Positions 23,088-28,056 of a stretch of DNA of 28,056 nucleotides are shown here, piece after piece (position 1 is the first letter of the stretch; the number at the start of each line of letters is the position of its first letter). The stretch lies in contig CAMLLB010000056.1 in NCBI GenBank assembly GCA_946480815.1, forward strand, positions 1-28,056, read 5' to 3'. Origin of the DNA: an uncultured Flavobacteriales bacterium (GTDB lineage Bacteria; Bacteroidota; Bacteroidia; Flavobacteriales; Crocinitomicaceae). Under the pieces are notes generated by a model. That model saw nothing but the letters and a program-made list of their open reading frames with translations, ran no database searches and was not told the origin of the DNA. The position numbers and the translations under genes were made by a program.

Positions 23088-23480
23088 CTAATTCAACTTC
23101 CCTGGGAAATTCAATTGAAAAACAGGAATATCCACTTTAAATAGTTGGCCTGTTTCCATATTTTTAAACGTATAGAACCCGTGCATAGAACCCATTTCTG
23201 ATTTGAGTTCACATCCACTGGTATATTGATACAATTCTCCTGATTCCAAAATAGGCTGTTGGCCCACAACTCCTTCCCCACTCACATGAATGGTAGGATT
23301 TAAGGAATCAAAAATAAACCAATCGCGGTGAAGCAATTGAACGGTGAACTGATTTTGATTTTCAATATCAATTCGGTAGCTAAAAAAGTAGCTTGAGTCC
23401 GTTGTTTGAGAAACATCTGCCCGAAACTGAGTCGAAACCCGGATCAAAACTCCTTCCGTAAGCGCGGTTATCTGTGTCAT
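23088..23480 (-). CDS. apaG: ApaG protein
   Basis: A 130-residue protein of the normal ApaG length and immunoglobulin-like (fibronectin III type) fold. It includes FFSYRIDIENQNQFTVQLLHRDWFI (split as FFSYRIDIEN and VQLLHRDWFI), GEGVVGQQPILESGELYQYTSG and GSMHGFYTF, all family landmarks. ApaG has been associated with cobalt/magnesium phenotypes, but its molecular activity is not settled. No diadenosine tetraphosphatase or KsgA gene is beside it, unlike in enterobacteria. It is transcribed alone, convergent with the TPR gene and divergent from paaE. Confidence 0.93.
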   Translation of the reverse strand: MTQITALTEGVLIRVSTQFRADVSQTTDSSYFFSYRIDIENQNQFTVQLLHRDWFIFDSLNPTIHVSGEGVVGQQPILESGELYQYTSGCELKSEMGSMHGFYTFKNMETGQLFKVDIPVFQLNFPGKLN

Positions 23481-23592
23481 ATTTTTGGACTTGTGACGAA
23501 GAAAGTTAGTAACTTAAATTAAGACCGACAAATTTTTCACATTTTTTCTTGAACTAATTTCACAAATATCTTCCTTTCAGTGGATTCCAAAA

Positions 23593-23669
23593 ATTAACGA
23601 TTAATGGCTCCAAATGACGAAAGTCACTCGAAATATGTAGTCTTCAAGACGAATTAAATTCTATTTTTG
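23593..23669 (+). promoter_or_regulatory. paaE promoter with three small inverted repeats
   Basis: TATTTTTG at 23662-23669 is the likely -7 box, 17 bases before the ATG at 23687. Upstream are ATTAA-CGA-TTAAT (23593-23605), TGAC-GAAA-GTCA (23615-23626) and GTCTT-C-AAGAC (23640-23650). The last covers the spacer just upstream of the -7 box, where a repressor would block polymerase. None of them resembles the repeat upstream of paaA. Regulatory roles are inferred. Confidence 0.4.
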
Positions 23670-23686
23670 TATTCAAAAAATCAGAA

Positions 23687-24757
23687 ATGACTCCGAAGTT
23701 TCACCCTTTAGTTGTTCAAGATGTCAGAAAGGAAACTGATGACACTGTTTCAATTGCTTTTGAAATCCCATCCGAACTTACAAATGACTATCAATTTGTT
23801 TCCGGTCAATATATTACCATTCGTAAAACCATTGACGGAGAAGAATTGAGAAGATCTTATTCGATCTGTGCAACACCACAAGACGGTGAATTACGTGTTG
23901 CTGTCAAACGAGTGGATGACGGGCGCTTTTCATCCTGGGCAACAGCTGATTTGAAAGTCGGGGAAATTTTGGATGTAATGACTCCAACCGGACATTTCCA
24001 ATTAATCCCGGAAATTTCAGCTACCCGGAATTATGCCTTATTTGCAGCAGGAAGTGGAATCACTCCTATTATTTCGATTGCAAAAACGATCCTGATGAAT
24101 GAACCAATGAGTACTGTAATTTTGGTTTATGGTAACAAAGGTTTCGCCAGTATCATTTTCAGAGAGGAATTAGAAGCTTTAAAAAATAAATATATCAACC
24201 GTTTTCAATTGGTTCATGTACTGAGTCGTGAAAGTTTAGGAAATCCTTTGCAAAAGGGACGTATTGACAAAGACAAGGTAGAATTAATCGGAAGAACGTT
24301 GCTGAGAGGAGAACACATCGATGCGGTTTATAGTTGCGGACCTGAAGAAATGACGCATGCTGTGAAAAATGCCATGATGGAATCCGGTGTTCCGGAAAAC
24401 AAAATTCATTTTGAGCTATTCGGAACAAAAACCGCAGGATCCCAGGCTAAAATTGTCGTTCCAAAAGACCAGGATGTACTGGCAAAAGTGACCATTATTT
24501 TAGATGGAGACCGAATTGAGGTGGATCTGAACACGGCAGGTACATCTATCCTGGAAGCTGGCTATGAAGCTGGTGCTGATTTGCCTTTTGCTTGTAAAGG
24601 TGGTGTTTGCTGCACTTGCAAGGCAAAAATATTGGAAGGAAGTGCAGTAATGGATGTAAATTATGCACTGGAAAAAGACGAGGTTGAAGCCGGTTATATC
24701 CTAACTTGTCAGGCACACCCAACCTCAGAAAAATTAACAGTATCATTTGACGATTAA
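23687..24757 (+). CDS. paaE: Phenylacetyl-CoA epoxidase reductase PaaE
   Basis: A 356-residue flavin/2Fe-2S reductase that passes electrons from NADPH to the PaaABC epoxidase. Order: FAD domain with RRSYSIC (residues 55-61); NAD(P) domain with AAGSGITPI, LVYGNKGFASIIFREELEAL and YSCGPEEM; C-terminal plant-type ferredoxin with cysteines C303, C308, C311 and C341 (CKGGVCCTC...LTC). The LxYGN...SIxFREELExLKNxY stretch fits PaaE closely, so I assign this copy, not its neighbour, to PaaE. It lies about 9.3 kb from paaABCD. The paralogue follows after 2 bases. Confidence 0.88.
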   Translation: MTPKFHPLVVQDVRKETDDTVSIAFEIPSELTNDYQFVSGQYITIRKTIDGEELRRSYSICATPQDGELRVAVKRVDDGRFSSWATADLKVGEILDVMTPTGHFQLIPEISATRNYALFAAGSGITPIISIAKTILMNEPMSTVILVYGNKGFASIIFREELEALKNKYINRFQLVHVLSRESLGNPLQKGRIDKDKVELIGRTLLRGEHIDAVYSCGPEEMTHAVKNAMMESGVPENKIHFELFGTKTAGSQAKIVVPKDQDVLAKVTIILDGDRIEVDLNTAGTSILEAGYEAGADLPFACKGGVCCTCKAKILEGSAVMDVNYALEKDEVEAGYILTCQAHPTSEKLTVSFDD

Positions 24758-24759
24758 TT

Positions 24760-25833
24760 ATGGGTTTATTTTCCAAATTCAAGAAAGATTCCGGTTCGAA
24801 AAAAATGCGTTCGGGAATTGTTACAGTTGCAAAAAATGAACGAATTACAGCTGTTGGAAGTCGCATTCATTTTGAGATACCTGCTGATTTGAAAGATCAG
24901 TTTTCCCACGAACCGGGACAATATATCAATGTTCATGTAACCTTGAATGGAACAAAATACAGTCGCTCCTATTCCATTTGCAGCGGACCAAACGAAGCGA
25001 ACTTAGCTGTTGCAGTTAAGGCAATTGACAAAGGTCTCGTTTCAAATTATTTGGTAAATGAATTGAAAGCGGGAGATCAGATCGAATTGGATTTTCCTTT
25101 AGGGAATTTTAAACTGGATTCCAAAGCTCCGAATATTGTTTGCTTTGCTGCCGGAAGTGGTATTACTCCATTCATGTCCTTTGCAAAATCACTTGGAGCA
25201 AACCAAAAAATGCGCTTGATTTACGGTAATTCGAAAATAGAAACTACATTCTTCATGGATGAAATCAAGGCTTTTCCAAATGTGACTTCTACTTTTTTCT
25301 TTAGTCAGGAAAAAAATGAGGGACATCAGGAAGGTCGCTTGGACAAACAGCATGTCAGCGAATTAATCAAAGCAGAATTACCGCTTTTACGTGCTGATGC
25401 ATTTTATATTTGCGGACCGGAAGAAATGATCGTTGGAATCCAGGAAGTACTGAATGTTTTTGGAATTGCAAAAGAGAAAATCCACTTTGAATTATTTACA
25501 ACTCCTGTTTTAATGAAACAGGAAGAAACAACTGTTGTAGGTACTTTTAAAGGAGTTTCACAAGTTAGTGCTATTCTGGATGGAGAAGTTCAGCGAATCG
25601 AATTGGCAACCAATGGAAAAAGCATCCTGGACGCTTTGGATCAATCCGGAATGGATGTTCCTTATTCCTGTAAAGGAGGTGTTTGTTGTACCTGCAAGGC
25701 AAAAATCATTGAAGGAAGTGCACAAATGACTATTAATTACGCTTTGACGGATGAAGAAGTGAAAGAAGGGTATATTTTGACTTGTCAGGCACATCCCACA
25801 AGTGAAATCTTAAAACTGGATTTCGATGTCTAA
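24760..25833 (+). CDS. PaaE-like flavin/2Fe-2S reductase, tandem paralogue
   Basis: A 357-residue protein with the same FAD, NAD(P) and ferredoxin order as the preceding gene: SRSYSIC, AAGSGITPF, LIYGN and YICGPEEM, and cysteines C304, C309, C312 and C342. The last 54 residues match the neighbour at 40 positions, while the middle is much more diverged. It has an extra basic N-terminal stretch (GLFSKFKKDSGSKKMRSG), and the segment after LIYGN (SKIETTFFMDEIKAFPN) is shorter and lacks the FREELE helix. So it arose by tandem duplication but may serve a different oxygenase. It starts 2 bases after paaE and overlaps the SDR gene by 8 bases. Confidence 0.85.
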   Translation: MGLFSKFKKDSGSKKMRSGIVTVAKNERITAVGSRIHFEIPADLKDQFSHEPGQYINVHVTLNGTKYSRSYSICSGPNEANLAVAVKAIDKGLVSNYLVNELKAGDQIELDFPLGNFKLDSKAPNIVCFAAGSGITPFMSFAKSLGANQKMRLIYGNSKIETTFFMDEIKAFPNVTSTFFFSQEKNEGHQEGRLDKQHVSELIKAELPLLRADAFYICGPEEMIVGIQEVLNVFGIAKEKIHFELFTTPVLMKQEETTVVGTFKGVSQVSAILDGEVQRIELATNGKSILDALDQSGMDVPYSCKGGVCCTCKAKIIEGSAQMTINYALTDEEVKEGYILTCQAHPTSEILKLDFDV

Positions 25834-26497
25834 GAATGTTTTGGTGATCGGAGCAAGCCGGGGGATCGGTAAAGAATTGGTGCAACAGTTTGCTGCCAAA
25901 AACCTGGAAACTTTTGGTTTTGCCAGAAGTTTGAAGGATAGCTCCGAAAACAATGTGCATTACGTTCACTTAGATCTTTTAAGTCCGACAATCAAATCCG
26001 ATTTTGAAAAGGCCATTATGGGTATTGATCAAATCGATTACTTGATTCACAATGCAGGTTTCATAGCTGTGAAACCATTCTTAGAACTTTCCAGAGAAGA
26101 TATTCGAAACTGTTACCAGATAAATGTACTTTCCGTAATGGAAATCACACAAGTTTGTATTCCGAAAATGAAACCCGGAGGACATATTGTAATGATTTCA
26201 TCCATCGGTGGATTCCAGGGCAGTTCCAAGTTTCCAGGCTTAGCAGCATATTCTACTTCCAAGGCAGCACTTGTCTCACTAACTGAATTACTTGCCGAAG
26301 AATTCAAAGATTCCGGAATTTCAATCAATTGCTTATGTTTAGGAGCGGTTCAAACAGAGATGATGGAAGAAGCGTTCCCTGGATACAAAGCACCTCACCA
26401 ACCGCATGAGATTGCTGAATTCATTGTAGATTTCACACTGAATAACGGAAAATATTTCCATGGAAAAATTATTCCTGTAAGCGTTTCGAATCCTTAA
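25826..26497 (+). CDS. Short SDR oxidoreductase in the paaE operon
   Basis: A 223-residue SDR. Cofactor motif IGASRGIG (residues 8-15), NAG at 76-78, active-site serine in ISS (125-126), and Y142-x3-K146 (YSTSK). It is shorter than most SDRs at the C-terminal end (substrate region, ending PVSVSNP). FAR at 32-34 after the second strand suggests NADP(H), an inference. Its ATG lies within the end of the preceding reductase gene (8-base overlap), so translation is coupled. It might reduce a product of the oxygenase served by the second reductase, but the substrate is unknown. Confidence 0.85.
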   Translation: MSKNVLVIGASRGIGKELVQQFAAKNLETFGFARSLKDSSENNVHYVHLDLLSPTIKSDFEKAIMGIDQIDYLIHNAGFIAVKPFLELSREDIRNCYQINVLSVMEITQVCIPKMKPGGHIVMISSIGGFQGSSKFPGLAAYSTSKAALVSLTELLAEEFKDSGISINCLCLGAVQTEMMEEAFPGYKAPHQPHEIAEFIVDFTLNNGKYFHGKIIPVSVSNP

Positions 26498-26502
26498 AAA
26501 CA

Positions 26503-27438
26503 ATGCAATTAGCCCTAGCGCCTTTGCAAACATATACCGATTATCATTTTCGAAATGCACATATTGCCGTTTTCAGAGGGGTTGACAAGTTTTATGCCCC
26601 TTATCTTAAATTAAACAACGACGGAACAATTAAAAATGCTCCGAAAATTGATATTCTTCCAAAGAATAATCCCCAAATAGACGTTATACCCCAACTCATG
26701 GCCTGCAGTGAACAGGAATTTTTCACTATGGCTGATTATATTGAAAATTTAGGCTATTCGGAATTGAATTGGAATATGGGATGCCCCTATCCAATGGTTA
26801 CAAATAAAAACCTGGGAGCCGGTATTTTAAATAAACCCTCTGAAATTTTCCATTTGTTTGATCGGATCTTTCCGAAACTAAAAATGGGGTTGGGTATTAA
26901 GATGCGCATGGGACTTGAGAATACTTCTGAGATCCTGGAGATTTTACCTCGTCTGAATGATTACCCTTTGACGGAAATCATTGTTCACGCACGCTATGCT
27001 AAACAACTGTATAATGGGACTTGTGACCATGAGCGTTTTATGGAATGTATTTCCCTGACAAAACATCCATTAACTTATAATGGCGATATTACCACCAAAG
27101 AAGAGTTTGATTTATTGAATGAACAATTCTCCTCAATTCATTCCTGGATGATTGGTCGGGGAGCTATGAGCAATCCTGGTTTGTTTGAAGAAATTAAGTT
27201 TGGGTTAGTAGATTCCGGCGAAGTATACCGCAACAAACTGAATTTATTTTCAGAACATCTGACAGCCAGTTTATTGGAGTGTAATCCGGATAGAGGTTAC
27301 GCATTAAGTAAGATGAAGTCCTACTGGGAATACCTCAGTGAAGGACTTTCGGACGGCAATCAACTGTATCGCAAGGTCAAAAAAGCAAAGGACATTCATG
27401 AACTGATGGACCATTTGCATTATTTTCTGCTTGATTAA
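26503..27438 (+). CDS. tRNA-dihydrouridine synthase (Dus family)
   Basis: A 311-residue FMN-dependent TIM-barrel enzyme that reduces uridine in tRNA. Motifs: LAPLQTYTDYHFR (residues 5-17) in place of the common LAPMxGxTDxxFR; NWNMGCPYP (89-97) with the catalytic C94; IKMRMG (132-137) with K133 binding FMN; VHAR (161-164); NGDI (193-196); and IGRGAMSNPGLF near residue 230. The barrel is followed by a short helical domain. It starts 5 bases after the SDR stop, so it appears to be the last gene of this operon. It is divergent from canonical DusA and DusB, so I give no symbol. Confidence 0.9.
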   Translation: MQLALAPLQTYTDYHFRNAHIAVFRGVDKFYAPYLKLNNDGTIKNAPKIDILPKNNPQIDVIPQLMACSEQEFFTMADYIENLGYSELNWNMGCPYPMVTNKNLGAGILNKPSEIFHLFDRIFPKLKMGLGIKMRMGLENTSEILEILPRLNDYPLTEIIVHARYAKQLYNGTCDHERFMECISLTKHPLTYNGDITTKEEFDLLNEQFSSIHSWMIGRGAMSNPGLFEEIKFGLVDSGEVYRNKLNLFSEHLTASLLECNPDRGYALSKMKSYWEYLSEGLSDGNQLYRKVKKAKDIHELMDHLHYFLLD

Positions 27439-27563
27439 GCGAGTTAATTTCTGTGCTAATATAGCCATCAGTTTAACGAACAGACATAATATCCTGACGA
27501 TGCCTCGCAATGTCGGACGTAGTTTTCTTCAAACACATCCAAAAGCAAACTATATAAACAAAA
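27439..27563. other. Gene-free gap between the Dus gene and the rRNA operon
   Basis: No coding frame or tRNA is visible. Bases 27492-27517 read GACGATGC-CTC-GCAATGTCGGA in the middle, the same layout as the rRNA terminator hairpin (GACGATGC-TAT-GCATGTCGGG) about 75 bases to the right. It has an inserted A and a bulged T in the stem and is followed by CGTAGTTTTCTTC. It may be the terminator of the Dus operon or a decayed copy of the same element. Confidence 0.5.
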
Positions 27564-27593
27564 AACCCCGACGATGCTATGCATGTCGGGGTT
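27564..27593 (-). terminator. rRNA operon terminator
   Basis: AACCCCGAC (27564-27572) pairs with GTCGGGGTT (27585-27593), and inside ATGC (27574-27577) pairs with GCAT (27581-27584) around loop TAT, with one bulged G. Read on the minus strand it is followed by TTTTTTGTTTATA, a good T-tract, and lies just past the 5S 3' end. Confidence 0.88.
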
Positions 27594-27600
27594 ATTAAAA

Positions 27601-27710
<110 letters not shown>

Positions 27711-27840
27711 AAAATCGTAAATATCTTAGTGAATAGGCACTAGTGATTAGTCAATAGTAAAGTTGGCTATTGCCTGTTTACTATTTCACTATTGCCTGAT
27801 TCGTCTTGACGAATTGGCGATTGAAGTAATAAGAAAGAGG
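27711..27840 (-). repeat. 23S-5S spacer carrying family D repeat
   Basis: The spacer of about 130 bases has no tRNA. It contains AGTGATTAGTCAATAGT (27742-27758), one mismatch from 23049-23065, and the inverse units GGCTATTGCCTG and CACTATTGCCTGATTC to its right, so the insert can fold back on itself. Spacer ends are approximate. Confidence 0.65.
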
Positions 27841-28056
27841 GATATTATAAGTCTACGGGTAATTAGTACTACTCGGCTTTGACATTACTGTCTTTACACC
27901 TGTAGCCTATCAACGTGGTCGTCTTCCACGGCCCTTAAAAGTTATCTCATCTTGAGGTGAGTTTCGTGCTTAGATGCTTTCAGCGCTTATCTCATCCGTA
28001 CATAGCTACCCTGCGATGCAGCTGGCGCCACAACAGGTACACCAGAGGTTCGTCCA
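27841..28056 (-). rRNA. rrl: 23S ribosomal RNA, 3' end only
   Basis: Read on the minus strand this is the 3' terminal part of 23S rRNA: AGCATCTAAGCACGAAACTC, then ACCTCAAGATGAG, GGTGTAAAGACAGTAATGTC and the end GAGTAGTACTAATTACCCGT followed by AGACTTATAA. The gene enters from the right edge and its 5' part lies outside. The 3' end is placed near 27841 by similarity and may be off by up to ten bases. Confidence 0.95.

Noticed and set aside
27439..27600. tRNA gene near the rRNA operon
   Set aside because: No T-loop (GGTTCRA) with acceptor pairing found on either strand in this gap or in the 23S-5S spacer.

Overview
The window looks like a chromosomal segment of a Bacteroidota bacterium, most likely order Flavobacteriales near Fluviicola/Crocinitomicaceae. 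That placement is inferred from gene content, not from a search. The signs are gliding genes gldF and gldG, a type IX secretion (T9SS) type B sorting domain next to a PorP/SprF-family protein, DUF4476 and DUF4340 proteins, Bacteroidota-type -7 promoter boxes (TAnnTTTG) close to starts, and few clear Shine-Dalgarno sites. I see no prophage, transposase, CRISPR array or tRNA.

Layout. 1-4.5 kb: the 3' end of an unidentified gene, an orphan HisKA_2 sensor kinase (-), an SDR oxidoreductase (+), then purC and a PhoH-like ATPase gene (-). 4.5-9.6 kb: an S-adenosylmethionine hydroxide adenosyltransferase-family gene, a small ABM-fold protein, and the operon gldF-gldG-DUF4340. 9.6-11.6 kb: dnaN and a secreted DUF4476 protein. 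11.8-14.4 kb: paaABCD, most of the phenylacetyl-CoA epoxidase. 14.5-19.7 kb: a 46-codon leader ORF overlapping (ATGA) a 1329-residue T9SS-secreted repeat adhesin, followed by a PorP/SprF-type outer-membrane partner. 20-23.5 kb: pruA (-), a secreted and membrane-anchored TPR protein, and apaG (-). 23.7-27.4 kb: two tandem PaaE-type flavin/2Fe-2S reductases, an SDR and a Dus-type tRNA-dihydrouridine synthase, tightly packed. 27.6 kb to the end: 5S rRNA and the 3' end of 23S rRNA on the minus strand.

How the parts fit. PaaABCD needs an electron-donating reductase. That reductase (PaaE) lies about 9 kb away and is duplicated. GldFG (an ABC-type gliding complex whose ATPase GldA is not here) and the SprF-like protein with its adhesin belong to the surface and gliding machinery. 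The remaining genes are housekeeping.

The most distinctive material is outside the known genes. There are several families of imperfect palindromic intergenic repeats, one of them inside the paa operon and one inside the 23S-5S spacer. A terminator hairpin core recurs at both ends of the window. Several promoters have inverted repeats beside or across the -7 box. The adhesin has eight Ig-like repeats at an almost exactly constant 88-residue pitch, and its leader ORF can form alternative hairpins. I did not find a clearly new multi-gene system. The best candidates for something undescribed are the leader ORF/adhesin arrangement, the second PaaE-like reductase and the repeat families.
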